DNA of 55,532 nucleotides from the NCBI GenBank assembly GCA_017857395.1, contig JAFMDF010000024.1:1-55532 (forward strand). Direction: 5' to 3'. The notes below the pieces were generated by a model, which saw nothing but the letters and a program-made list of their open reading frames with translations, made no database searches and was not told the origin of the DNA. The stretch comes from Bacteroidota bacterium (GTDB lineage: Bacteria > Bacteroidota > Bacteroidia > Chitinophagales > Saprospiraceae). Both the position numbers and the translations under genes were made by a program. Below are positions 27,901 to 36,302 of this stretch, piece after piece. Position 1 is the stretch's first letter; each line of letters opens with the position of its first letter.

Positions 27901-28117
27901 CTGTGTAAGCACCAATTCGACGAGCGGGTGCGCCATAAACTCCGCTTTGGGTAGTTCGGTAAATATTATAACCAACGGATTCAAAAGCGGTGTATTGATC
28001 CCACTTCAAATGTACGGTAGTTTGATAACCTGTACCGTTTAAACCTGTGGGTGCTTGTGCAAACCCTATTTGGTAGGACAAGGCAAAGAATAAGGAGAAG
28101 AATAAAGTTTTGTTCAT
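24926..28117 (-). CDS. Secreted modular metallopeptidase-like protein with four-cysteine repeats and T9SS domain
   Basis: A 1063-residue exported protein: signal peptide (to about 20); fibronectin type III domain (22-108); a large domain with a zinc-peptidase signature HEFGHSLD (near 250), suggesting a metallopeptidase fold; a short run of thrombospondin-3-like D-rich loops (320-400); and a carbohydrate-binding/DOMON-like domain (about 405-600). Four repeats of about 87 residues start near 612, 700, 787 and 874. Each has four cysteines in the order C...RCxGxxC...WxxC and motifs EIVEVYDxxWxQVFRC and YxVKVQFYDAxWxWIC. A type A T9SS domain (LTVFPNPVQYELNLD...KRFIVENLR) ends the protein. The same repeats occur in the 38287-40590 protein. 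Substrate unknown. Confidence 0.82.
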   Translation of the reverse strand: MNKTLFFSLFFALSYQIGFAQAPTGLNGTGYQTTVHLKWDQYTAFESVGYNIYRTTQSGVYGAPARRIGAYTDYTDYLLNPGVTLYYKIAAFDGAGNESPLSDEISVSTNHQTYRKIANLDLLIPIYTGGMSASVPDEIKQSLELARQFYFRNSFGQLNLKFHYMIIEGYPPLNANGVADFNTIGADLKAKGILDNQYDAIHIMALKLAGWQGGAQWLGQTGGSMGWNWTSFDPNDLIVRGTAWLFTHEFGHSLDGIIAGGSGYPEMIFNHFPWALPLPSPLDVFDAGPHFDGMSQVLRLFTHHLDYKAPWDGYFEVVDEDQDGLASNDARLPMDEFRFGSNPNVADTENDGLHDLAEYHASTFSSGNPNDEDTDKDGVVDGVDVYPTSNFAPINQKTNTSITIDGILTPEEGWNHLVSNPFLSKMSSMPNLKVSSTWDDDYLYFGFQGTIPLKFHLNLDGSGEDGLFASDIRWPEGNYSSTSADALGDSYYESMELTIRSDGSQVYLNNQPVAGSEVATTQVNSLYYTEVRLPHHLGPGFGYTYTPPTAPIITQQSYTTDDIIGIALTAIPLAVANGNAANDWRDKNYLMMNDTYHFYDMTLKGEGSIGGDCDAVVITGGEGQITITNLSAPNEIVEVYDENWQQVFRCQGSECGNEQTVSGLAEGTYFVKVQFYDANWQWICGLDNVEIAVGGGTGGNCEEVIITGGEGQITITNLTAANEIVEVYDENWQQIFRCQGGDCGNEQTISSLAEGTYFVKVQFYDANWQWICGLDNVETTVGGGTGGDCDAVQITPAPAQITISGLSAPNVIVDVFDSNWAGVFRCVGNECNETEIITGLNSGTYRINLQFFEADWLPICSKENIMVEVGPNGIPSCDDVIVSDDNGAIDIAGLTAPIEIVRIFDLDNGWQQVFECNNDCEDSQTVSGLTSQNYLIKVQMYTNNWGWICERNIEFSFGGGGAGSRYVAADLAKLIQEEKLLTVFPNPVQYELNLDTRFLKDKTGMIQVYNTFGQLVEEWNNQDFTTFSKTIDVGNYENGLYWLSVKVQGLPRVPKRFIVENLR
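25250..26281 (-). repeat. Four copies of an about 87-residue cysteine repeat (261 bp period)
   Basis: Coding repeats starting at the cysteines encoded near 26280, 26017, 25757 and 25496. The first two are nearly identical in protein; the fourth is a distinct variant (VFECNNDCEDSQ) matching the last repeat of the 38287-40590 protein. Confidence 0.75.
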
Positions 28118-28246
28118 AGTAAATTTAATTTTAGAAGGTTAAGTATTAACCCCTTTTGAAAATTGACGAAACTGAAGTCATCAAATGAAAGCTTTATAGA
28201 ACAATTCATTAAATTCAAAGCTAAGCGCGTAAAAATTAGGGTTGAA

Positions 28247-28281
28247 TGATATTAATCAATATTCAGTCATGACCTTTCTCA
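28247..28281. promoter_or_regulatory. Twin CRP/FNR-type boxes upstream of prs operon
   Basis: TGATATTAATCA (28247-28258) and TGACCTTTCTCA (28270-28281), both with intact TGA/TCA halves, starts 23 bp apart, ending 65 bp before ATG 28346. Confidence 0.7.
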
Positions 28282-28345
28282 TCTTTATCCTAATGAATAT
28301 TCCTCAATTTTATGTCCAAGAGTTCTATTCATAAAAATCAAAAAC

Positions 28346-29353
28346 ATGTCCAGCGAAATCAAATTATTTGCCCTTAATACCAGTAAAGACTTTGGTGAAA
28401 AAGTCGCCATCGAATTAGATACAACCCTTAGCCAACACGAAGAGAGAGATTTCGAAGACGGCGAACACAAAAGTCGTTCCTTGGAGAATGTGCGCAATAG
28501 GGATGTGTATGTTATTCAATCTCTTTATGGCGAACCAGGAAGGAGTGTCAATGATAAATTATGTCGTCTTTTATTTTTTGTTGGGTCACTCAAAGATGCA
28601 GCTGCGGCGAGTGTTACAATCATTGCGCCCTATCTTTGTTATGCCCGAAAAGACCGACAGACCAAATCCAGAGACCCGATTACCACTCGCTACGTTGCGG
28701 CATTGATGGAGGCAGTTGGAACGGACCGAATTTTGACTATTGATGTGCATAATTTGCAGGCTTATCAAAATGCATTCCGTTGTCAATCGGAACATTTAGA
28801 AGGAAAAAACTTATTTGTTGGACACTTTGCCCCTTTGGTTGAGAAGGAAGAAGTGGTCGTTCTTTCTCCCGATACAGGTGGTGCGAAACGTGCCGAAGCA
28901 TTTCGACAAGCCTTAAGCGAAACCACCCAAAAAGAGGTAGGTTTTGGTTTTTTGGCAAAGCAACGCAGTATGGGCATCGTTAGCGGTAGCACCAAGATTC
29001 ATGGCAATGTAATTAGTAAAACAGTCATCATTATCGATGATTTAATTAGCTCGGGCACTACCCTATCACGGGCAGCAACTGCCTGTTTAGCCGAAGGTGC
29101 CAAAAAAGTATATGCTGTTGCCACTCACGGTGCTTTTACCAGCCAAGCCAATAAAATATTGCAAAATGCGCCATTGGAACAAGTGATTATCACCAACACG
29201 ATTCCGACGTTCCAATTAAGCCCTCAATTGCTAAAAGAAAAAGTAGTGGTATTGGATATAACCCCAGTTTTTGCCGCTGCTATTAATCGAATTCATCACG
29301 GAGAATCCTTACAGGAATTAATTCAGCGGGATTTAAAAAGAATTATTGCCTAA
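28346..29353 (+). CDS. prs: Ribose-phosphate pyrophosphokinase (PRPP synthase), probably an accessory copy
   Basis: Makes 5-phosphoribosyl-1-pyrophosphate from ribose-5-phosphate and ATP for nucleotide synthesis and salvage. The 335 residues show the N-terminal fold with PYLCYARKDRQTKSRDPITTRYVA (catalytic flexible-loop region), the metal-binding TIDVHNLQ and the PRPP-binding loop IIIDDLISSGTTL near 230. The loop KSRDPITTR departs from the usual GRxPISAK, as in the divergent PRPP synthases of some stress/low-oxygen gene clusters, so this may be a second copy beside a housekeeping one elsewhere. Its stop overlaps the next start (TAATG), so it is translationally coupled to the kinase-like gene. 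Twin boxes lie just upstream. Confidence 0.87.
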   Translation: MSSEIKLFALNTSKDFGEKVAIELDTTLSQHEERDFEDGEHKSRSLENVRNRDVYVIQSLYGEPGRSVNDKLCRLLFFVGSLKDAAAASVTIIAPYLCYARKDRQTKSRDPITTRYVAALMEAVGTDRILTIDVHNLQAYQNAFRCQSEHLEGKNLFVGHFAPLVEKEEVVVLSPDTGGAKRAEAFRQALSETTQKEVGFGFLAKQRSMGIVSGSTKIHGNVISKTVIIIDDLISSGTTLSRAATACLAEGAKKVYAVATHGAFTSQANKILQNAPLEQVIITNTIPTFQLSPQLLKEKVVVLDITPVFAAAINRIHHGESLQELIQRDLKRIIA

Positions 29354-30402
29354 TGGTTTATCAAAATAAAATAGCCGCTATTTCGATAGCAGAAAAAGTA
29401 GGTTTTTTAAGCCAAAAAACGGCTTATCCCGATGCGACTTCCTTCGTAAAGGTAATAGAAACGCACCGTTCCTGGGTTTTCTTAACAGAGGACTTTGCTT
29501 ATAAATTGAAGAAACCTGTTAAGAATAGCTTACACGATTACTCGACCCTTGAAGCAAGATTGTATAACTCCCAAGAAGAATTGCGGCTCAACCGACGATT
29601 GGCAGCAAATATTTATCTAAATGTAGTGCCATTGAAAGTAGATAAAGCGGGGCATTTGTTTTTAGAAGAAGGTGGGGGACAAACAGTAGATTGGTTGGTC
29701 AAAATGAAACGTATCCCAGCCGAAAACATGCTGGATATTTCCATCAAAAACAATACACTCCGAGGAGTAGAAATAGACCGAGTCGCATTGAAATTGGCAA
29801 AATTTTATCAACTTGTCCCAGCAGAAAATATAAGTTATTTGGAACAGCGACAATTATTGGAAGCTGAAATTCATCAAAGTAGTGAGGTTTTATTAAATCC
29901 TGCTTTTCAATTGGATAGCAAAAAGGTCAGGCGAATATCAGCCATGTTATTTCACTTCCTGGAAGAAAATGAACTATTATTCCAAAAAAGAATTGAGGAG
30001 GGACATATTAAAGAAGGACACGGAGATTTACGCCCCGAACATATTTGTCTGCGCCCCAAATCAGTTATCATTGATTGTCTGGAATTTAACAGAAAACTAA
30101 GAATCTTAGACCCTGCGGATGAACTAGCCTTTTTAGCCATAGAATGTGAGTTGCTTGGCTTGCCGAAAATCGGAGGGCGTTTTATTAAAAAATATAGCGC
30201 TTTGACTGGAGATGCTATTCCTGCTATTTTAATTAATTTTTATAAAGCTTTGCGTGCATTGGTTCGGGCAAGATTAGCAATTTTACATCTACTGGAATTA
30301 CCTTACGAAAGCGATAGCAAATGGCGAAAAAAGACGGAGCAATATTTAAAAATAGCGGACAATAATGCTGGGCGGTTAATAGGAAAAATAAGCCAATGTT
30401 AA
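29353..30402 (+). CDS. Aminoglycoside-phosphotransferase-like kinase (COG2187 type, without ATPase domain)
   Basis: A 349-residue protein with the protein-kinase-like/APH fold. Markers are HRSWVFLTEDFAYKLKKPV near 35 (nucleotide-binding Lys), the catalytic loop HGDLRPEHIC near 215 and the metal-binding Asp region VIIDCLEFNRKLRILDPADELAFL. This is the N-terminal half of the bifunctional COG2187-COG0645 proteins; the C-terminal P-loop ATPase half is absent. The phosphorylated substrate is unknown; antibiotic resistance should not be assumed. Its ATG overlaps the prs stop, and its own stop overlaps the ATG of the glycosylase gene, so the three form a tight operon. Confidence 0.78.
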   Translation: MVYQNKIAAISIAEKVGFLSQKTAYPDATSFVKVIETHRSWVFLTEDFAYKLKKPVKNSLHDYSTLEARLYNSQEELRLNRRLAANIYLNVVPLKVDKAGHLFLEEGGGQTVDWLVKMKRIPAENMLDISIKNNTLRGVEIDRVALKLAKFYQLVPAENISYLEQRQLLEAEIHQSSEVLLNPAFQLDSKKVRRISAMLFHFLEENELLFQKRIEEGHIKEGHGDLRPEHICLRPKSVIIDCLEFNRKLRILDPADELAFLAIECELLGLPKIGGRFIKKYSALTGDAIPAILINFYKALRALVRARLAILHLLELPYESDSKWRKKTEQYLKIADNNAGRLIGKISQC

Positions 30403-31073
30403 ACCATTCCAAACATATCTCCGCCACCGAAATCTATCAGTTTCGGCGTAAAATACTAAATTGGTATAAAGCACACGGGCGAAATTTCCCCTGGCGAAAA
30501 AAATCCATTAGTAATTATCAAAAAGTAATGGCGGAAATATTGCTGCAAAGAACACAAGCAGATACCATTGCCAAATTTTGGCAACCTTTTTTTACCAAAT
30601 TCCCTTCTTGGAAAAGTATGTTAAATGTTAGCTTAAAAGAAATGGAAAAAATCATTAAACCAATAGGCTTGTATCATGCCAAAGCCAAAGGCTTATTAAG
30701 TTTAGCAAAAGCAATGAAACAACGAAGAGGTCGGTTTCCAAAAAACAAAAAAGCCCTTGAAAAATTACCGCTGATTGGTCCCTATAATGCCAATGCCATT
30801 TTGACCGTCATTTATAATGAACGCCAACCCCTTTTGGATGGAAATATGACTAGAGTACTAGAAAGGTATTTTGGAAAAAAGCGAGAAAAGGAAATTCATC
30901 GAGACCCTTACTTACAAGAATTGGCAACTCGTGTTGTAAATATTGAAAATTCTAAAATCATTAATTGGGCGATTCTTGACTTTGCTGCAAAAGTTTGCCA
31001 AGCTCGAACGCCTAAATGTGAGGGATGTGTTTTAAAAAGAAAATGTGCTTCGTATAAAGTTACCCCTTATTGA
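30396..31073 (+). CDS. MutY/MIG-like HhH-GPD DNA glycosylase lacking the C-terminal domain
   Basis: A base-excision repair glycosylase of 225 residues. It has the helix-hairpin-helix LEKLPLIGPYNANAIL, the catalytic Asp in LLDGNMTRVL, a Glu in AEILLQRTQ as in MutY, and the [4Fe-4S] ligands C-x6-C-x2-C-x5-C at the end. The residue after GP in the hairpin is Tyr, as in MutY of Gram-positives and in mismatch-thymine glycosylases, rather than the Lys of endonuclease III. The MutY C-terminal 8-oxoG-recognition domain is missing, so the lesion (A:8-oxoG or T:G) is uncertain. It overlaps the kinase-like gene by 7 bp and its stop is 1 bp from the convergent nrdJ stop. Confidence 0.8.
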   Translation: MLNHSKHISATEIYQFRRKILNWYKAHGRNFPWRKKSISNYQKVMAEILLQRTQADTIAKFWQPFFTKFPSWKSMLNVSLKEMEKIIKPIGLYHAKAKGLLSLAKAMKQRRGRFPKNKKALEKLPLIGPYNANAILTVIYNERQPLLDGNMTRVLERYFGKKREKEIHRDPYLQELATRVVNIENSKIINWAILDFAAKVCQARTPKCEGCVLKRKCASYKVTPY

Positions 31074-31074
31074 A

Positions 31075-32781
31075 TTACTTTTGTAAAACCTGTTTCCGCC
31101 GACTCCCATACCGATAAACCGTTACCCCTTTAATGCCATTTTTCCAAGCAAAATAAAAAGCATTTTCCACCATCTTTTTGGTAGCAGATTCACGCAAATT
31201 GATGGTTTTAGAAACCGCATTATCGGTGTGTTTTTGAAAAGCCATTAAATGCCGAAGATGGAAGTCTGGAGCAATTTCTAAGCTGGTAATAAATAATTTT
31301 TTTAGCCTTTTGGGAATTTCAGAAATGGGTTGTATAGACCCTTTTTCGTAGATTTTGGCTACTAATGATTCCGACCAAATCCCTGCCTTTTTCGCTTTTT
31401 CAATAAATAAACGATTGATTTCCAGTTGAGTCTGATTATCCAAAATACCTACCCGTCGATAAGCAACAGCAAATAATGGCTCAATTGAAGAAGAAGTTCC
31501 AGCAATAATAGAAATCGTTCCCGTTGGAGCAATGCTGGTACAGGTAGCATTGCGCATCGGTTGGTCGGGCGCATAAATGCTTTGCTGCCAAGCAGGAAAA
31601 GTGCCTTTTTCGGTAGCGAGCTTAGCAGAAGCCTCCTGCGCTGTTTCTTTGATGAATTTCATTAGTTGTTCGCCTAATTGTACCGCTTCCTCCGAGGCAT
31701 AAGAAGTATTTAATTCGATGAGCATTTCTGCCCAACCCATGACGCCCAAACCAATTTTTCGATTTGCCAAAGTAATCGTTTTTATTTCAGGCAAAATATA
31801 GTGATTGACCTCAATTACATTATCTAAAAAGCGGATGGCAATTTGTATGGTTTGCTCTAATTTTGTCCAATCTACTTTCCTTGTTTCACCAGTAGAATAT
31901 AACATTTTTGATAAATTAATCGAGCCTAGATTACAGCTTTCATAATCCAGCAGCGGCATTTCACCACAAGGATTAGTAGCATTAAGTCGACCAGTAATTG
32001 GGGTGGGATTAGTGCGATTAATCGTATCCAAAAAAAGTAAGCCCGGTTCGCCACTATTCCATGCTTGGGTGATGATTAAATCCCAAAGGTATGTTGCTTT
32101 TAAAATTTTGACCGTTTTTTGGGTTCGTGGATTAATTAATGCCCAGTCCTTATTTTGTTGAACTGCCTGCATAAATTCATCTGTTACCATGACCGAAAGA
32201 TTAAAATTTTGGAGTATTTTTGGGTCGGATTTTGCTTGGATAAATGCCTCTATATCGGGATGATTATCCTTTAAAATACCCATATTTGCCCCTCTTCTTC
32301 GCCCTCCTTGTTTAATATGTTCCGTAGTGGCATCAAATATTTTTATAAAAGAAACTGGGCCAGAGGAAGTACCTCCTGTAGTTAAAATAACATCATCTTT
32401 TGGTCTCAACTTAGAAAAACTAAAGCCCGTTCCTCCCCCACTCTGATGGATTAAAGCGGCATTTTTTAAAGTGCTTAATATACTTTCCAAGCTGTCTTCC
32501 ATTGGCAATACAAAACAAGCACTTAACTGTCCTTTCGGGCGACCTGCATTCATCAAGGTAGGTGAATTGGGTAAAAATGCTAAACTACTCATTAAATGAT
32601 AGAATCGTTCTTCCCATTTTTTAACCGCTTTTGCCCCACCAAAAGACAATTCTGCTTGGGCTACAGCTTTTGCCACTCGTTGAAATAATTCCGCTGGGGT
32701 TTCTATTACCTTTCCTTGTTCGTTCTGCATCAGGTAACGGTTTTCCAGTATTTCTATGGCGTTTTCGGTAAGGTTTATCAT
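31075..32781 (-). CDS. nrdJ: Adenosylcobalamin-dependent (class II) ribonucleoside reductase, short form
   Basis: Reduces ribonucleotides to deoxyribonucleotides without needing oxygen, using coenzyme B12 to form the radical. ATG 32781 (MINLTENAIEILENRYLM) gives 568 residues. Motifs: active-site cysteine segment LSACFVLPMEDS, NPCGEMPLLDYESCNLGSINL with catalytic Asn/Cys/Glu, and ATCTSIAPTGTISIIAGTSS. The protein stops soon after GVTVYRYGSRRKQVL, so the cysteine-rich C-terminal tail of longer NrdJ proteins is absent; re-reduction may use another partner. It is divergent from a groEL-like gene, with twin CRP/FNR-type boxes 56 bp from its start. Class II RNR is expected under low oxygen. Confidence 0.9.
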   Translation of the reverse strand: MINLTENAIEILENRYLMQNEQGKVIETPAELFQRVAKAVAQAELSFGGAKAVKKWEERFYHLMSSLAFLPNSPTLMNAGRPKGQLSACFVLPMEDSLESILSTLKNAALIHQSGGGTGFSFSKLRPKDDVILTTGGTSSGPVSFIKIFDATTEHIKQGGRRRGANMGILKDNHPDIEAFIQAKSDPKILQNFNLSVMVTDEFMQAVQQNKDWALINPRTQKTVKILKATYLWDLIITQAWNSGEPGLLFLDTINRTNPTPITGRLNATNPCGEMPLLDYESCNLGSINLSKMLYSTGETRKVDWTKLEQTIQIAIRFLDNVIEVNHYILPEIKTITLANRKIGLGVMGWAEMLIELNTSYASEEAVQLGEQLMKFIKETAQEASAKLATEKGTFPAWQQSIYAPDQPMRNATCTSIAPTGTISIIAGTSSSIEPLFAVAYRRVGILDNQTQLEINRLFIEKAKKAGIWSESLVAKIYEKGSIQPISEIPKRLKKLFITSLEIAPDFHLRHLMAFQKHTDNAVSKTINLRESATKKMVENAFYFAWKNGIKGVTVYRYGSRRKQVLQK

Positions 32782-32836
32782 GATGATTAAAGGATATATT
32801 TCTATCAAAATTACTGTTAGTCAGAAGGTGGATTGG

Positions 32837-32870
32837 TGATAATTATCATAGTAGCAATTGAAATTAATCA
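32837..32870. promoter_or_regulatory. Twin CRP/FNR-type boxes between nrdJ and groEL
   Basis: Two sites with intact halves, TGATAATTATCA (32837-32848, a complete palindrome) and TGAAATTAATCA (32859-32870), starts 22 bp apart. They sit 56 bp from the nrdJ ATG and 121 bp from the groEL ATG; both divergent genes are candidates. Confidence 0.8.
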
Positions 32871-32990
32871 TCTCTAAAGAGTAGAGAATTTTAGAATTTT
32901 CCCTTTTGAAATAATGCGGAATGCCAATTCGCAGCAATAAAATTTAAAGGGTAGATTGGCCATCTGCAATTCGTAAAAATTATTCCTACT

Positions 32991-34628
32991 ATGAATGCAA
33001 AAGAAATTACCTCCAAAGACTTGGCACGAAAAAAGTTAAAAATCGGCATTGATAAACTAGCAGATGCTGTTAAAGTGACCCTTGGACCTAAAGGAAGAAA
33101 TGTTATTATCGAAAAAACGATTGGGGCGCCTAAAATTAGTAAAGATGGTGTTACTGTAGCTAAAGAAGTAGAATTGCTCGATCCAATTGAGAATATGGGC
33201 GCACAAATGGCAAAACAAGTTGCCAGCAAGACCGCAGATATTGCAGGTGATGGCACGACCACCGCAACGGTCTTAGCGCAAGCCATCATTACTGCTGGAT
33301 TAAGAAATGTGGCCTCTGGAGCCAATCCCATAGACCTAAAAAGAGGGATTGACAAGGCGGTAAAAACTATCGTTGAGAATATCCACCAACAGGCAGAACC
33401 TGTAAGTGGTGATTTTGATAAAATTCGACAAGTGGCAACAATTTCTGCTAATAATGATGCCGAAATTGGCAATTTAATAGCGGATGCTATGCAGCGGGTA
33501 AGTACGAATGGGGTTATTACCGTGGAAGAAGCCAAAGGCACCGAAACTTATGTAGAAGAAGTCAGCGGTTTACAATTTGACCGAGGCTATTTGTCGCCTT
33601 ATTTTGTGACCGATACGGAACAAATGATAACGGAATATGATGCACCATTTATACTACTACACGACAAAAAAATCACCAATATCAAAGATTTATTACCCAT
33701 TTTAGAAGTAGTTGTCCAACAAAATGGGGCGATGTTGGTCATTGCAGAAGATATTGATGCAACGACGCTCAGTACTTTGGTGGTCAATCGTTTGCGGGGT
33801 TCGCTGAATGTAGTGGCGGTCAAAGCTCCTACTTTTGGCGACCGTCGAAAAGCGATGTTGGAAGACATTGCCATCCTGACGGGTGCAACGGTGATTAGCG
33901 AAGAACGAGGTTTTAAACTGGAAAACACGACTATTGAACAATTGGGGCGTTGTGAAAAAATAAAAGTTGATAAGGACAATACCACCATTGTGGGCGGAAA
34001 AGGAGAAAAAAAGAAGGTGACTGCCCGTATCAATCAAATCAAAGCGCAAATAGGAAAATCTACTTCCGATTATGATAAGGAAAAATTAATGGAACGCTTG
34101 GCTAAGCTTTCTGGCGGCGTGGCGGTATTGCATGTTGGTGCGCCCACCGAGGTAGAAATGAAAGAAAAAAGTGACCGAGTAGATGATGCTTTACACGCCA
34201 CCCGTGCCGCCGTAGAAGAAGGCATTGTAACGGGTGGAGGCGTCGCCTATGTCCGAGCAATTACCGAATTAGATAAGGCAGATTATAGAAATGAAGACGA
34301 ATTTGCTGGTGCCAGCATCATTTTTAAAGCCTTAGAATCCCCGCTACGAATTATTGTAGAAAATGCGGGCATCGAAGGCAGCGTCGTTTTACAAAAAGTA
34401 AAAGAAGGCACGGGTTCTTTTGGGTATAATGCACATACAGGCGAATACGAAGACCTCAAAAAAGCAGGGGTGATTGACCCTGCAAAAGTAACTAGAGTGG
34501 CTTTAGAAAATGCTGCGTCTGTGGCAGGTATGGTATTGATGACCGAATGTGCAATTTACGAATTACCAGAAGAGAAAAAAGAAGACGCAAGGCTGAGAAA
34601 TGCGGAGATGTACGAGAGGATGATGTAG
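32991..34628 (+). CDS. groEL: GroEL-type chaperonin without GGM tail, orphan copy
   Basis: A 60-kDa chaperonin of 545 residues. The ATPase motifs are complete ([45 protein letters not shown]). Two features are unusual: the C-terminus ends NAEMYERMM, without the flexible Gly-Gly-Met tail of ordinary GroEL, and no groES lies beside it. This suggests a second, specialised chaperonin next to a housekeeping groESL elsewhere in the genome (inference). It is divergent from the class II RNR gene across a twin-box promoter and ends in a clear hairpin. Paralogous GroELs made under special conditions are known in other bacteria. Confidence 0.92.
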   Translation: MNAKEITSKDLARKKLKIGIDKLADAVKVTLGPKGRNVIIEKTIGAPKISKDGVTVAKEVELLDPIENMGAQMAKQVASKTADIAGDGTTTATVLAQAIITAGLRNVASGANPIDLKRGIDKAVKTIVENIHQQAEPVSGDFDKIRQVATISANNDAEIGNLIADAMQRVSTNGVITVEEAKGTETYVEEVSGLQFDRGYLSPYFVTDTEQMITEYDAPFILLHDKKITNIKDLLPILEVVVQQNGAMLVIAEDIDATTLSTLVVNRLRGSLNVVAVKAPTFGDRRKAMLEDIAILTGATVISEERGFKLENTTIEQLGRCEKIKVDKDNTTIVGGKGEKKKVTARINQIKAQIGKSTSDYDKEKLMERLAKLSGGVAVLHVGAPTEVEMKEKSDRVDDALHATRAAVEEGIVTGGGVAYVRAITELDKADYRNEDEFAGASIIFKALESPLRIIVENAGIEGSVVLQKVKEGTGSFGYNAHTGEYEDLKKAGVIDPAKVTRVALENAASVAGMVLMTECAIYELPEEKKEDARLRNAEMYERMM

Positions 34629-34636
34629 GGATATGG

Positions 34637-34681
34637 GATTTTAGCACTTCAGATTTTTTAAAAAACCGAAGTGCTAAAATC
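34637..34681. terminator. Bidirectional terminator between groEL and the baeRF gene
   Basis: A perfect 14-bp stem, GATTTTAGCACTTC (34637-34650) with GAAGTGCTAAAATC (34668-34681), 17-base loop, 9 bp after the groEL stop and about 65 bp from the convergent gene's stop at 34746. Confidence 0.75.
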
Positions 34682-34745
34682 TTTATCGAAAAATCATTAC
34701 TTTTCTTAATACCAATAAGGGTTTTCTTATAAAAAAATACAGCCT

Positions 34746-35903
34746 TTAATACCGATACAAAGCATTGACTTCTGAATAAGGCAGCGGCATCGTTTCATCC
34801 GCCTGTACATAGACTTTTCCGCCATTTTGAATCACTACCGTTGCTACCAAATTAAGCAAAGAAGTATTGGCGATGGTTGGTTTTTCCTGAATGGAAATAG
34901 CCTTGGTTGTTGGGTTATAATACCCCCAAACTTCTCCATTTTGTTGTAGGAAAAGCGTATCAACCCGCCCTTCATAAGCAGCTGGAAGAATGTCTTGAAT
35001 TTGGAAAGAAGTGCGAGCCGTGTCATGAAGTTGCGTCAATAGCGCCTCTTTTTCCTGCCGCTCTTTGTAAAAATGGAGATATAACTCATTCCATACTTTT
35101 TTATGTAAAGCAGCAGGTGCTACAGTTTCGGGATTTAGGTCGATAAAATTAGGTAAAAGATGCGGATAAGTATTGACCTTTTGATAGATGGCAGCTAAAT
35201 AATCTAAACCAACGACTACTAGCGGTATATTTTTCCCTTTAATTAGGGTGTGTAGTTTATGGTCTATTTCCCGAAAAAACCGAAGGATTTCCGCTTTTTT
35301 AATTTCACCTTTCCATTCCCCGTGTCCATGAAAAGTAGCTGCTCCATGCGCTTGATGCTGCGATCTAAACTGGAAAAATTTTTGTTTGTAATCATAACCC
35401 AATACTTCCTCCAATCGCTGGGGTGTCAGGTCTTCTACATAAATTTCCCGAAGTCCTTCTCTATTACCTTCATAAAAAGTGATATGGTGCAAATTTAATC
35501 CCAATAAATAAAATTGACCATTTCCTGAAAGGGCTGGCAATAAAGGGCGCAAATAAAAGCCCTGCGAAATATATTGATGAGAGGCTACAGAGAATGGTAG
35601 CTTATGATATTGTAAAAAATCGTCCGCAATAAAAACTGCCAGCCCCTCGCTCTGATTTCTCCAGAAGGCTGAATCGTGTTGTAAATCTTTTGCTTTTTTT
35701 AGAAATTTTTCTACCGCTCGTTCCTTCATACCCCGCTTAAGTAACTCGTTTTTAAGGATTTTTAATTCATTTTTAAAGTGAATTTCATCTTCCTTATTTA
35801 ATACTTCTTTACCAGATTTGTGAGTAGGAAAATAAATAGAAACACAAATTGAATCTTGAATATTTGCTAGGTCTTTAAAAGTTTTTTCTGTCAAATTATT
35901 CAT
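34746..35903 (-). CDS. baeRF-type (bacterial archaeo-eukaryotic release-factor-like) protein
   Basis: A soluble protein of 385 residues resembling the baeRF families, which are bacterial relatives of eRF1/Dom34/Vms1. Markers are the N-terminal SICVSIYFPTHKSGKEV, an internal SEGLAVFIADDF, the loop region FRSQHQAHGAATFHGHGE near residue 185 (His/Gln-rich, at the place of the release-factor loop) and the L7Ae/Rossmann-like C-terminal half (PLVVVGLDYLAAIY; VDTLFLQQNGEVWGYY). The family is thought to act on ribosomes or peptidyl-tRNA under stress, but experimental proof is limited. ATG 35903 is 3 bp after the stop of the plug-lipoprotein gene, so the two form an operon behind twin boxes at 36464-36498. 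Confidence 0.75.
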   Translation of the reverse strand: MNNLTEKTFKDLANIQDSICVSIYFPTHKSGKEVLNKEDEIHFKNELKILKNELLKRGMKERAVEKFLKKAKDLQHDSAFWRNQSEGLAVFIADDFLQYHKLPFSVASHQYISQGFYLRPLLPALSGNGQFYLLGLNLHHITFYEGNREGLREIYVEDLTPQRLEEVLGYDYKQKFFQFRSQHQAHGAATFHGHGEWKGEIKKAEILRFFREIDHKLHTLIKGKNIPLVVVGLDYLAAIYQKVNTYPHLLPNFIDLNPETVAPAALHKKVWNELYLHFYKERQEKEALLTQLHDTARTSFQIQDILPAAYEGRVDTLFLQQNGEVWGYYNPTTKAISIQEKPTIANTSLLNLVATVVIQNGGKVYVQADETMPLPYSEVNALYRY

Positions 35904-35906
35904 TGT

Positions 35907-36302
35907 TTACCTTTTTGTTTTAATAATAATGACACCAAAGGCTGCTTCCCTCCCATAAATTATCGTTTCAGAGGAGCTTTTCAGCACTTCAACTGAGTCA
36001 ATATCATGGATACTTAGCACCGAGGCGGCAGAAGCATAACTGTTTCCAAGCCTTACACCATCCACGATAAATAAAGGTTTGCCACCTCTGATAGTAACAA
36101 TCGTTCTACTCCCTTTTTCATCTACAAAAACACCAGGTACTCTGACCAGAAAATCTGCCAGAGAAATTGGGTTATTGATTACAATAACAGAATGGTTTCG
36201 CTCTTTATCTTCTGTTTTTGGAATAGTATATTTAGTAATGGAGCAAGCTGTAAATATTACTGCTAAGGCTATTATCTTTAAAATGAATAGACTATTTTTC
36301 AT
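35907..36302 (-). CDS. Stand-alone TonB-receptor-plug lipoprotein
   Basis: A 131-residue lipoprotein from ATG 36302 (signal MKNSLFILKIIALAVIFTAC with lipobox Cys). The mature part is a lone TonB-dependent-receptor plug domain (SLADFLVRVPGVFV...TIRGGKPLFIVDGVRL...IDSVEVLKSSSETIIYGREAAFGVIIIKT) with no beta-barrel, a known stand-alone arrangement in Bacteroidota. The frame is open upstream to another ATG at 36422, which would add 40 residues and hide the signal peptide; that stretch looks moderately coding-like and may be a leader or a separate small frame. It is cotranscribed with the baeRF gene (3-bp gap). Function of isolated plugs is unknown; they may cap or gate other outer-membrane channels. 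Confidence 0.75.
   Translation of the reverse strand: MKNSLFILKIIALAVIFTACSITKYTIPKTEDKERNHSVIVINNPISLADFLVRVPGVFVDEKGSRTIVTIRGGKPLFIVDGVRLGNSYASAASVLSIHDIDSVEVLKSSSETIIYGREAAFGVIIIKTKR

Noticed and set aside
28156-28190. Possible extra CRP/FNR-type box near 28165 (TGACGAAACTGAAGTCA)
   Set aside because: The half-sites are separated by 11 bases instead of 6 and it is out of phase with the good pair at 28247/28270.
29353-30402. Aminoglycoside resistance gene
   Set aside because: The fold is shared by many kinases; the operon with prs and a glycosylase points away from drug resistance.
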